A stretch of 64,000 bases of DNA from Pempheris klunzingeri (lineage: Eukaryota; Chordata; Actinopteri; Acropomatiformes; Pempheridae). The position numbers were made by a program, and so were the translations under genes. A model generated the notes under the pieces. It was not told where the DNA came from. It worked only from the letters and a program-made list of their open reading frames with translations, and did no database searches. Location of the stretch: positions 17,948,156 to 18,012,155 of the forward strand of contig NC_092025.1 in assembly GCF_042242105.1 (NCBI RefSeq), given 5' to 3'. This document shows, piece after piece, positions 39,501-50,526 of the stretch (position 1 is its first letter; the number at the start of each line of letters is the position of its first letter).

Positions 39501-42500
39501 AGAAAAATACTGTACATATTTACTTGCCTTCACTTGTTCACTATACATTTTTCTCTTTGTTCATTTTTATCTCCACGTACAGGCACAGAGATCTTGACTG
39601 GCAATGTGCGAGTTCTTTTCTCATCTCTAGGCACATGTTTGGGCTTTTCTGTTGGCTACATGATGCTATCTCTCTTCGCTTACTTTTTAAGGGACTGGAA
39701 GTCTCTCCTTTTGGCTTTGTCTATGCCTGGCCTGATGTACATCCCCTTGTGGTGGTAGGTTGCACTCACTACAAGAAAGCTTACCACAAAAGACCATAAA
39801 CTCATGCGTCCATGTATAAGACTTTTTAGGAGTCGATTGATTGACTTTAGACTCAGCCATTTTGTTAAAAGATACATTGTAATTATTATTAATAACTAAT
39901 TATACTATTATTAAACTATTATTAATAACTACCTCTCTGTTGTCTAATGAGGCAGGTTCATCCCAGAGTCTCCTCAGTGGCTACTCACTCAGGGAAGAGT
40001 GGAGGAAGCTGAGGCCATATTGAGAGAGGCTGCTAAATGGAACAAAGTTCAGGCTGCAACCCCAAGGGTCATCTTTCAAGATTACAGTGTAAGATGATTT
40101 GCTGATGCCTGTTGTTGGTACTCCCTATAAAACAATTACTGTCACAGTTTGTGGGCAAGTGGACCCAAATGCAAAAGCACAGGATGGCAAAAATAATTTA
40201 TCATAACATATTATAATTTGTTAGCCGCAACAAACACAAGTGTACATTGACCACTAACTGACAAGAAACACGCAGGTATATATACAGAGAACTAATCACA
40301 AGAACTAGCAACAACACAAGGGCAGAGCAAACCGAACTAGTGCAAGACAAGTGTGAAGGGGAAAGTAAGGCTGTACACGGCTACTGCGACACAAGAGAAC
40401 AAAGAAACAGGGAACCAAAGGAACAAAAATCAGAATTATCTCCTATGTTATCCCTGTAATGTATGTTATATTTGGTGTAAACAAAACATCCATGACACAC
40501 TGGAGGTTAGTAATGTGACTAAATAGATGCAGGCATTTGAAAAACAAATTCTTGTATTTTGTCCATAAAAATTTATTGTCAACACATCTAAATTAACCTG
40601 TAATTTCACCTCATTTAACATGACAGTACATTTTAAGGAAAAAAAAAATTAGTTCAATAGATAAATGTATACTCTCAGTCAGGTTTTTTAGCACATCATT
40701 GATTGGCTTTTAACATTTTATAAAATGTGAAATGTGAAAACATAATTTAGCATCAGAATATTGTAGGCTTTAACTATAATAGGCTCACTGTTTATTTTAT
40801 ATATGTATATTTATGTCTAATATACTGGGGGCACTGATGAGATTTTCAAACTGCTGAGTTTGTGCATCTTGCAGGTCAATAAGACAAACTCCAAACAGCA
40901 CCACAATGTCTTCGACCTGCTGAGGAACAAAGACATCAGAATCACAACACTCATTCTCTGCATGGTGTCGTAAGTAAACACTCTGAGCATTCAGTCACCG
41001 TACACTCACAACAAGATTCTTCTTGTTAAAGGGTGAGAAGGGAAGACAAGATCTTCACTGATTTAACAAAACATACATGGCATCAAGAACACACTGCAAA
41101 TACAGAAGAGAGAAAACTAAAATACAATTGTTGACTTTTTTATCCTGCTTATCTGGTGTGTGCTTATCTTGTTTAACATTTAAATTTGACAAATTTTGCA
41201 CAGCCAAACTTAAGGCTCATCAGGGCTTGTCTGCAAAAGTGTACATGCATGCAGTGATTCTCCAATGCTTACCAAGCTGGTCACAAATTGTTATTATAGG
41301 CAAGCCAGTTCACACACTTCATAAATAATCACTTGAAATATTGTGTACAACCCATATTACTAGTTACTACTATTGTCACCAGACAATCATTTCATAAGAA
41401 TGGAAAGCTGTGTATGTACTTGATTTTGTGGTTAGAATTTGCTCAATTCTGTAGCAATGAATTCATGAATTCTCAATTCACCAAATATATTTATAGAATT
41501 TAAAATTCTTTTTTGACAGGAGAAAAAACCAAAGTCCAGTGATCATGATTTGCCACTGCAGATAAAGTATCTGTCATTAAATGTTTTTTTCTACGCAGAT
41601 TTCTACTATGACATCTCTTCTGTGTATCTTTGTATTGTCCAGGTTCACCATAACCACTTGTTACTTTAGCCTGTCGTTCAACACAGCCCAACTCCACGCC
41701 AACCCCTATATCAGTTGTTTCATCTCAGGAGCTATAGAGATTCCTGCATTCATTTCCAGCTGGCTGGCTTTGCGATACCTTCCACGACGACGGTCTGTCA
41801 TCAGCATCTTGCTCCTTGGAGCAGTGCCACTGTATTTCATTCAACTCGTACCTCAAAGTAAGGAAGGAATAATAGGCTAACATTGACAAGAGATTGAGAG
41901 GAGAAGTGATGGTCCATGTGGTGAAATTCAGAGAAATCATTTTCAAAGAGCTAAAACAAATTAAGCTATTCACAAAGCATCTTAACCTTTAACGCAGCTT
42001 CTTGGGTTGAAGAACTTTTGCGATTAGGGGGGAACTAATTATATAAAGTCATAGTGACTTGATCATTTCTTTATGACAGGAGTTAATGATACATCCATGC
42101 ATTGACTATGCCTCACATTAGCATGTATGTTTTGTAACTTTATAAGAAACTATTGCAGTGCCAGAGGAGAAAGTGGCCATATGATACCATGAACTATTTC
42201 TTTATCCTTTCAGGTCTATCAAATCTGTCTCTTGCACTGGGTATTTTGGGTAAATATGCTATTACTATTGGTATCGGCCTGATATTTACCTACACACCAG
42301 AGCTTTACCCAACAGTGCTCAGGGGCACAGCAACAGGGACATGCTCCACATTTTCCAGGACGGGCAGCTGCATTACACCATTTTTATTAAAACTGAGTGA
42401 GTAAACTGGGTTTGGATGATAATTATTGCTATTATTTCTAAATCTTATTTACTTGTCAAAAGAATCAGACTTTTCCTCCAAGTTAACTTCCCCTTTTCCT

Positions 42501-43143
42501 TTTTAGGTGTATACTTCGAGTACCTTCCCTATATTATATTGGGTACTTTGGCCGTTGTGTCTGCCTTTGCTACTCTCTTCCTTCCAGAGACTTTTGGACA
42601 ACCTCTACCTGAAACTATAGAACAGATGTGTAAAAGAGAAAGGTAGGTTGCTTAGGAAATACACAGAGTGGTACACATCAGACATAAGTTAAAGCAACAT
42701 AATTAATGTTGTAATAACAATGAATCAAATGACATTGTGAGAACAATGTGGCAACATGTCGAAGGGGTTTCGACTTCCATTTGTCAGTTGGCCAGGATTA
42801 TAAATTAATGATAATGCCACTCTATAAGTGTTGGAAGTCTCCATATTGTATTTACTTACAAGGTGATGGCATGTCAGTGTTGTGTTTACAACTTGCTTCC
42901 ACTGCCCCCAAGTGGCCAGTGTTGTATAGTATGTAGGGCTTGAGTTTAAATCACAGACCTGTTCCTTCCTGTGAAGTGGATGTGATAATGTGACACCAAC
43001 CACTGCAGTGAGTTCTGTATAAATCACTACAACCAGTAACAGTTTATATGTTTGTCTTTTCTCTTTATGACAGAATTAAGTGTCCATGCATCACTGGAGA
43101 AGAAACCCCAATACCCATAGTACTCCTGGACACTCCAATGTGA
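36513..43143 (+). CDS. SLC22 OCTN-type transporter, copy A (slc22a4/5-like), complete
   Basis: Eleven exons: 36513-36758, 37845-38027, 38661-38764, 39265-39419, 39583-39754, 39956-40088, 40875-40969, 41643-41857, 42214-42396, 42507-42642, 43074-43143. All have GT-AG junctions and no internal stop. Two in-frame starts exist: 36513 (ACCATGG, strong context, 563 aa) and 36552 (weak context, 550 aa, the start used by the family: [15 protein letters not shown]). The protein is a 12-helix major facilitator: large extracellular loop with NLT and paired Cys, STIVSEFDLVC, then SDRFGRK between TM2 and TM3, and NYVAALVLG in TM4. Family role: Na+-coupled carnitine or ergothioneine/organic cation uptake at the plasma membrane. 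Oddities: PESPQW replaces [15 protein letters not shown] replaces the usual RN, and TM7 reads CYFSLSF rather than GYFGLSL. The C-terminus DTPM fits a class I PDZ ligand. A solo LTR sits in intron 1. Confidence 0.92.
36848..37528. mobile_element. Solo LTR with 5-bp target duplication (ACGAG)
   Basis: The LTR spans 36853-37523 (671 bp). It starts TGTTACG and ends CGTAACA, a perfect 7-bp inverted repeat with the canonical TG..CA ends. ACGAG flanks it directly on both sides (36848-36852 and 37524-37528). AATAAA lies at 37413-37418, as expected for an LTR R region on the + strand. No internal retroviral or Gypsy coding sequence is present, so this is the product of recombination between two LTRs. 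Whether the parent was Gypsy-like or an endogenous retrovirus cannot be told from the LTR alone. Confidence 0.92.
37823..38037 (+). repeat. Gene-conversion tract, copy A side
   Basis: These 215 bp, exon 2 of copy A plus a few intronic bases on each side, match 45980-46194 in copy B with only two differences (37917 C/T giving Arg/Trp, and 37979 T/C silent). Neighbouring exons differ far more: exon 3 has about a dozen differences in 104 bp. Confidence 0.85.
40139..40500. mobile_element. Probable non-autonomous DNA transposon in intron 6 of copy A
   Basis: The block starts near TGTCACAGTTTGTGGGCAAG and ends near CATCCATGACAC, with a purine-rich interior full of 'acaagg..aacacaag..gaaacaggg' motifs. 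The look (a 'ggacccaaatgc' start and short TGTCA/TGACA ends) recalls a widespread teleost repeat. There is no coding capacity, and the exact ends are uncertain. Confidence 0.4.
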
Positions 43144-45271
43144 TTATTATGGTGGTCTGTTGTTTGAAGGATTTTCATTGTTGTCTTTTTTTTGTCCCAT
43201 TTAGACATTCCCATATGCACATATATTTTATCTTAATTGGTGAGGAGGATCACAAAATATTCACTAAAAACAGTTAATAATGGTTTTATGTTCAGACAAT
43301 TTTTATACCTCAAATAACCATGTCACAAATGTGTTTTAGTCACATAAACATAAATATATTTTAATCCCATTTATGCATGCATATACAGCCTTCAGGCATG
43401 ATGATCCTTAATGGAAAACACACACACACACAAAATACTGTGTTGTATGTTCCAGCAGTCAAGCAAAAGTTGAATGGTTCATGTTTGTTTAGTGAATCTA
43501 ACTATAGTGACCATAACGTTTTTCCATCCAAAAAAATCATAAATTTTTATTACCTTTGTTATCAAGTAATGGAATACCCAAGAACAATAAAAAAAAAAAA
43601 AAACACCAAATGGCAACTTGGCTCAGTGAACTTTGACAAGCCCTGCTAGGGTTGTGTGTTTCTATTACTGTACAACTAGCATGCAGGTGACTACTTGTTG
43701 GAGCCATATAAACATTTATATTACGTTTGTTTATTGATCATCTCACCTGGTATTGGTATGATGTCACGAGTGTCGTATCGACAATAATAATTCTCTTTTT
43801 ATTCACCTGATCAGCTGCATGGCAAAAGGAGAGAGAAGGTGAGTTTGAGTTCTCACAGTTCAACTTTGAACATTAATTTTACTCACTGGACTTTGTTCTT
43901 GTCAAAATGGACAGTAAGTCTTAATGAAAGGAAACTGGAATATTAAAACTGGTGTTCACTGTTCCCTGTCTCAACCTGTCAGCAGCTTATGGTAGTCTCA
44001 AGAGTACGCTACATTACTGGTTCACTGTTTTGTTTTGTTTTGCAGCTATGGCTATGAAATTAGTGAAGAGCGTTTCTTAACAATGTTCCTAGTCCATTGT
44101 AGTGCTTAGCGGTATTGCTTGGTCTTGGTCTAATGTTTTATAACACTGTACTGTAACCCTTCCTATAACTTGTGCTTTGGTCAGTTTAGTTCTTCATTAT
44201 CCCACTGGGGGATATTTGGCTTGCAGAAGAGCACAGACAAACAATGATAGGTACACAGTACAACAATCAGCTCCATAAAATAGGTCTGGCTCTAAAACCT
44301 GGCTGGGGATTTTGCTGCTCACCCTAACAACCAGTGTCTTTTATGTTTTGGACATTCAGGATCTTAGTGAAAAGGATAAAACTGACTCAATGAAAGATCT
44401 ATGAATAGCACCATTAGTTTATGGTCAACCCATATGACATACAGCCTGCAAAGGAAATACACAATGTTCAGATCAAAGTTTCTTGTCTGTTAATGTACCA
44501 AGATTTTTGTTGCTCTCTTTATGCATTGCCAGACCTTTGATAATGGTCTGGTCAGGTTGGAAGTAATGCTGAAGACAGTGTCTCTCAATCAGATCAATTT
44601 AATGCATCAGTTAGTACAAGGTTTGCTCTTGAGTTGCCATAGTAACCATCAATAATCTTGTTATCTCTATTTTTCTGGTCAGTCGTGGTTGTCTTGCGAT
44701 CTCAGACTGCCTTTAGATTATTGCTATAGAATTTTCTATCAGTTTTATCTTTGCATGCTTTTGGCGTGAATGTAAACAGATATAAAAATTTGGGGGAGCT
44801 CACGGTGGAGGTAGAACAGACTCAGACTCATACAAACAGACCCTTCGTCCTTCAACACGTCTGGGGACCAAGTTTCCATGAAGGCCACAAAAGATGCGAC
44901 CATGAATTTCTGGATGTGGCTCTTGTTTTTTTTTTTTTTTTAACCTTCCCACTGGTCTTGTTTTGAAATGACGGGGGCAAAGCATGCAACATGGAGACCC
45001 CGTCTGTAGGGGACTCTGCTTTGGGTTAAAAAAACATCATGCATGCCCAAGGCCTGCAGCATAAGCAGGAGGAACACAGAACACAGGAGAAAGATCCAAT
45101 AAGACGTTGTTTAGACCATTGAGGCTTTGGAATAATTGGCTGTCTGAACAACGGCCACTCCCAAGTTTATCTAACGCATGGTGTGGCTAGCAGAAGAAGT
45201 GAAACTATTCTGTTTTTTTTCTGCTGCAGGATCATTACATAAAGACTGTGGAGGAGTTAGGTGCTGAGGCT
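43144..45271. other. Intergenic region between copies A and B
   Basis: It holds the 3' UTR of copy A, with AATAAA at 43586-43591 directly followed by an A-run. It also holds a possible alternative last exon pair (43816-43838 and 44046-44109), a LINE-tail-like 'attatcccactgggggatatttg' near 44197, and the copy B promoter. A polypyrimidine tract with CAG at 45228-45230 suggests that the first coding exon of B is preceded by a non-coding 5' exon. Confidence 0.55.
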
Positions 45272-48200
45272 ATGGAGGATTATGATGACGCCACAGCGTT
45301 CCTGGGTCAGTGGGGACGTTTCCAGCAGATTGTCTTCTTCCTGCTCTGTGCCAGCATCTTTCCCAACGGATTTGGTGCTTTCTCTGTTGTCTTCCTCACT
45401 GACATTCCCAGTCACCACTGCCTGATTCCTGATGTTAACCTGACTGAAGATTGGCTCAATGCTATCATCCCGATAGAGGTAATTAAGTTTTAGAACAAAG
45501 CTACTGGCAAAAAGGTGCAGCAGTTTTGCTGCCTTGTGTTCTCAGTATGAAAGTTGCACTTAATCAACAACAGCAAAAGAGCCAAACTGAAAACGAATCA
45601 GTCTTACTCTAATATTCTCATAGGTTTTTAATGTTTTTCCTTTCAACCAATCAACTTTCAACAGTATTACCAAGGATACATTTTTTTGCATTTGCTGTGA
45701 TATTGCGAATTCTATAATGGACCAATTTTAGGTATTTTTTCTCCATCTGTTGTATGAAGTCAGCTTATCATACAGAGAATACAGAATAAAACAGTATAAC
45801 TACATTACACGTTTATGTGCACATATGTGAAGGTACAGAAGGGTAAAGGTAGGCTACTGTAAGAACACAGTTATCAGCACCATTTTGTTGCATCACAGTC
45901 CCACATGTTTTTTTCACAGCATGGCACCATATATAATATAAGGAACAGGTTTATTTTAAAATAAATGTCACCCATAAAGTCTGTGTCATTGTGACTGTGA
46001 GGTGGTGAGTGGGAAACAGGAGCAGAGCAGGTGCAGCAGATACAGGCTGGATGTGGTGAGAAATCTCTCTGCTTGGGGATCCATTCCTGGCAGGGACGTC
46101 AACCTCACTGACCTGGAGCAGGAGGCCTGTGTGGACGGGTGGAGCTACAGCAGGGAAATCTACCAATCTACCATAGTCTCTGAGGTCAGTGTGTGCATCT
46201 ACCCATATGAGAGTGTAGGTCTAGTTTAAGCCTTAGAATATAAATAGCACCAGTAATAGTGGCTGAAGTGGTAGCAACTGTTTTGCAAGTAGTAAAAAAG
46301 CATTATAACACTAATAATGGTAGGATTGTAACATTGAATAAAAGATTTTAAAAATGAAGGACTAAAACAACCACCAAGTGGCTGCTGAACAAAGCATCAA
46401 GCAGCGAATGATCCACATGATGTATAAATTCAAGACCAACACAGCTATAGACTTATATTTATCAGGTGGCCAGAAGCACATCTCCAACTGCATGCTAATC
46501 ATGCTCTGTGTCTGCTAGATATGTAAGTAGGCAAACATGTTTGCCCAGTAACCAGGAATTAATTACTGCAGCTTTAAATCAATAAATGATCATAACATTG
46601 GCATTGATATCCCCTGGCCCATGTATTTAATTGTTTCATTTGTCATGCATGGACATACCAGTTTGACCTGGTGTGCAGTGAGCAGTGGAAGCAACCATTC
46701 ACCTCCACAATTTACTTCCTGGGAGTTCTTGTTGGATCCTTCTTCTCAGGACAGCTGTCAGACAGGTACTGAGAGTGCGTTCTCACAATGAAGCAATATA
46801 ATATACACAGGGGTTGGGAAAATGACTTTCTAGACTGCTTGCTGCTTGTTAGTGTTTTATATTATAGTTCTTTATGCAAACAGTGAAGATAATGTTTATG
46901 AAATTTCTACTTTTTTCATTTTTTTTTACTTTTCTCTCTAGGTTTGGAAGAAAGCCTGTTTTCTTTGCAACCATGGCAGTTCAGACAGTTTTTACCTTTG
47001 TTGAAGTCTTTTCACCTTCTTGGATGGTGTTCTCTATCCTCCAATTTATCAGTGGTTTGGGACAGATCTCCAACTATCTATGTGCTTTTGTGCTGGGTGA
47101 ACATTTCATGCTCTTGTAAACACAAATAATATTTATGTACTCTAGTACATGCCTTGTTGTTTCTCACTTACTATGACCTTATTGTCATTGTCTATAACGT
47201 TTAAGTTAGCTTATTACTGCACTTTTGTCATGTGTTTCTCTCTCTTTGTGCAGGTACTGAAATCCTGACTGGAAATGTGCGGATCCTGTTCTCGTCAATG
47301 GGTGTATGTCTGAGCTTTGCCTTTGGCTACATGATTCTGCCTCTCTTTGCATACTTTTTAAGGGACTGGAAATCTCTCTTGTTGGCCTTGTCTGTGCCTG
47401 GCCTGGCGTACCTCCCGCTGATATGGTAGGTTATACTCTTAACAACAATATATATTCATAGTTTACCTTTTTGTGTACCATAAATGTGGGAACAAAACTA
47501 ATATGTTTCTTTCATTAGAGAAATAGTAAACATGCATTCACCTCCTTTGTTCCTTTGTATTTTGAAGTCCTCTGGTCCAGCCTGACCTTCTTTGCCTGTT
47601 TCGCTGTTATATAATGAGGCAGGTTCATCCCAGAATCTCCTCGGTGGCTACTTTCTCAGGGAAGAGTGGTGGAGGCTGAGGCCATATTGAGAAAGGCTGC
47701 TAAGTTGAACAAAGTTCAGGCTCCAAGAATCATCTTTGAAGATGTCAGTGTAGCTGTAAGTCTGCTTTGCATTGAATCATGCAGCACCATTCATGGGAGC
47801 AAAAGTGTGCCTGAAGACACATATTGTTAGTACACTTCAACCTCTGGGGATCATTAACATCTATAAAAAAAGAACACCGCAACCATCCTGTAACTGTTGA
47901 GATAATTCATTGACCAAGTAAACCACAATGCACTGCTGGTGAGATGGAGGTTCTCTATGTTTCAGACTCATAAAACAAAGGCACACCCAAAGGAATACTA
48001 TAATGTCTTCAACCTGCTGAAGGCAAGAAACGTCAGAGACACGACGATGATTCTGTGCCTGGTGTGGTGAGTATCCAGTCTGAGCATCCCACTCACAAAA
48101 CACAAACAATTAGATCTAAAATCTAATTAGTTGTTTTCAGCACTGATTTCACATGACTGGTCAGGGGGCTGCAAATGCTAATCTTTACGCCTTTATACCT

Positions 48201-50526
48201 TCCCAGTAGGGAAAAAAGAAGCAATTGGGGAGTGTTAGTACGGAACACAGTACTAAGTAACATATTGCAGTGATGTGATTACTTTTCTTTTCAATGAGAA
48301 TTGTACTGGATAGCAATTTGCAGGGGTACTGTACTGTATTGCATATTGCACAAGTGTGCCTTATGAATGGGTTACTCAAGTATTCTACATTGTGCATGAT
48401 TAAGCAAAAGAATTTGAACTGTGCTTACCTGCATACATACATGTAGGTATGCAATGTGGGGTACCAAAAATGTAGGTTTCCTTTCAAACATCTCTATTGT
48501 CTGTATCTCTGTTTTCTCAGGTTCACTCTGAGTACTGGCTACTTTGGTCTGTCCCTGAACACATCCCGACTTCATGTTAACCCCTATATTAGCTGCTTCA
48601 TCTCAGCAGCTGTAGAGGTACCAGCATACATTTCCAGCTGGCTGGCATTACGATTCCTTCCTCGGCAGCTGTCTGTCACCTGTATCTTGCTACTTGGAGC
48701 AGTGTCTCTGTACTTTATTCAGCTGGTGCCTCAAAGTAAGTAACATAATGACATGGTACATCACGATAATGGCGTATTTCCAAGCTAAACATTTTTAGGC
48801 CTTGAAAGAGCACTCCCCAGATTTAGCACTGTGCTCTTATGACACTAATGATCGGACTAATGATGGACAGTTTAAAAGAAATATTGGCATAGCAGAATGA
48901 GAGATATCATCTTTTTTTATTCCACACATTCTTCTTCTTCCTTGTGAAAACCTGGCACCTTCATTACCCACAACGCAACTCCACCACCAGTGGTTCAGTC
49001 CAAGATTCAGGTGTGATATGCTAGTAGAAGCTTTTAGTGTAGCCTCAGAAATTAGCCTCAAGTAGAGATGAGGAACGGGCTACAGTGTTCTGGTAAGCTC
49101 ACTTGTTTGTAACTCCACATCCTCAGATTTTTCTTCATTTCATCATATTTGTAAACCAACGCTGACTCAAGTGACATCACTTGGGGCTTTTCTCATGCCA
49201 TGGTACTCCCTTAGACCTGGACTGTGATGTGGAGTAAGACAGCTTCTTAGGTTGAAGAGCTGTTAAGACTAGGAAGAGGACTTAAAGAAAGCTAAGGAGT
49301 TGCTCAAGCAGAGGAGAGATGGAATGACGGCATGAATAAGTTACGTGCATATGATCTACAACAGAGTGGATCACATAGGGACAGACTGCGTGTTTTTTTA
49401 TTAGACATGGTTTGTCTTATATTTCAGGTTTATCAAATCTGTCTCTTGCCCTGGAGATGCTGGGTAAGTTTGGTCTTACCACTGGTACAGCCCTGATGTT
49501 TGCCTACACAGCAGAGCTGTATCCAACAGTGCTCAGGAACACAGCGACGGGGACATGCACTATGGTTTCCAGAGTGGGCAGCTGCATTGCACCTTTTTTG
49601 TTACAGCTGGGTGAGTAACCTGGTCTTAAATAATAATTACCTACATTTCTTAAACTTAGATTTTTCTTTGCACGTTGAGAAGTTAAATGTATAACTATCT
49701 GATTTCACCTCTATGTAATTTGGATACTCTGTATACTGCATATATACTGTAAATGCACAAAGTGCACCAACACAGGACCCAGACTTCTCCTTGACCCTAT
49801 TTTCCTGTTCTCCTCTGACAGGTGTGTACTTTAAGTACATTCCTTATATTACACTGGGGACTCTGGCTGTTGTGTCTGCCGTTGCCGTTCTCTTCCTACC
49901 GGAGAGTTTTGGACGACCTTTACCTGAAACCATTCAACAGATGCTAAAGAGAGAAAGGTAGGTTGCCTAAAGAAAACATACATTTTAGTAAACTCCCTCT
50001 CTGACAATATTATAATCCAAAATTATGATATATTTACAGCTTTTACTGTATGTGTGGATTTTAAACTTTCTGACTTTGGCAAGTCGTAGAGGTAAAGGGG
50101 ATCATTTAAACTTTTAAGTTATGTTAAATTTTAACATACCAGCCACTACGAAAAAAGTGTAAAATGTATCACTTTAAGTGTTTGCCTGAGGTTTTTCCTC
50201 AGACTATCAGCCTATCTGATACCGGGTGTCCAGACAAGAAAATAGCAACAAAGAAGTGTCACAGATTATTCTTTAATATAACCACAAATGCTAATCCTCC
50301 TCATCATCATGATTCTAAGAGGTTCTGTTCATGACCACTATAATGAAATTGGTAGCAGTTAAAATTATTAGTAAGTACAAACATTAAAGCTTTTTTAGTT
50401 TTCTTTTACTGAACAGTAAACAAAATAATGTTCTGTTTGTTTGTCTTTTGTCCCAACAGCATAAAGTGTCCACTGATCACTAGAAAAGAACATTCAAAAC
50501 CTGTGCTTTTCGAAACTAGACTCTGA
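45272..50526 (+). CDS. SLC22 OCTN-type transporter, copy B (slc22a4/5-like), complete
   Basis: Eleven exons: 45272-45478, 46002-46184, 46662-46765, 46942-47096, 47254-47425, 47623-47755, 47966-48066, 48521-48735, 49428-49610, 49822-49957, 50460-50526. They sum to 551 codons plus stop, the usual OCTN length, with no frame break. The start ATG has G at -3 and +4 and gives [15 protein letters not shown]. Landmarks in order: extracellular loop with NLT and Cys residues, [48 protein letters not shown] in TM7, [27 protein letters not shown]. The expected role is plasma-membrane uptake of carnitine or related compounds. The C-terminus ETRL is a strong class I PDZ ligand, like the tails by which OCTNs bind PDZK1-type scaffolds. 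It shares the extra first intron with copy A and keeps the family consensus better than A does. AATAAA at 50563 may be its poly(A) signal. Confidence 0.93.
45980..46194 (+). repeat. Gene-conversion tract, copy B side
   Basis: Partner of 37823-38037. The match begins in the intron (TCTGTGTCATTG), covers the whole of exon 2 and stops seven bases after the donor G, beyond which the two introns are unrelated. Confidence 0.85.
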
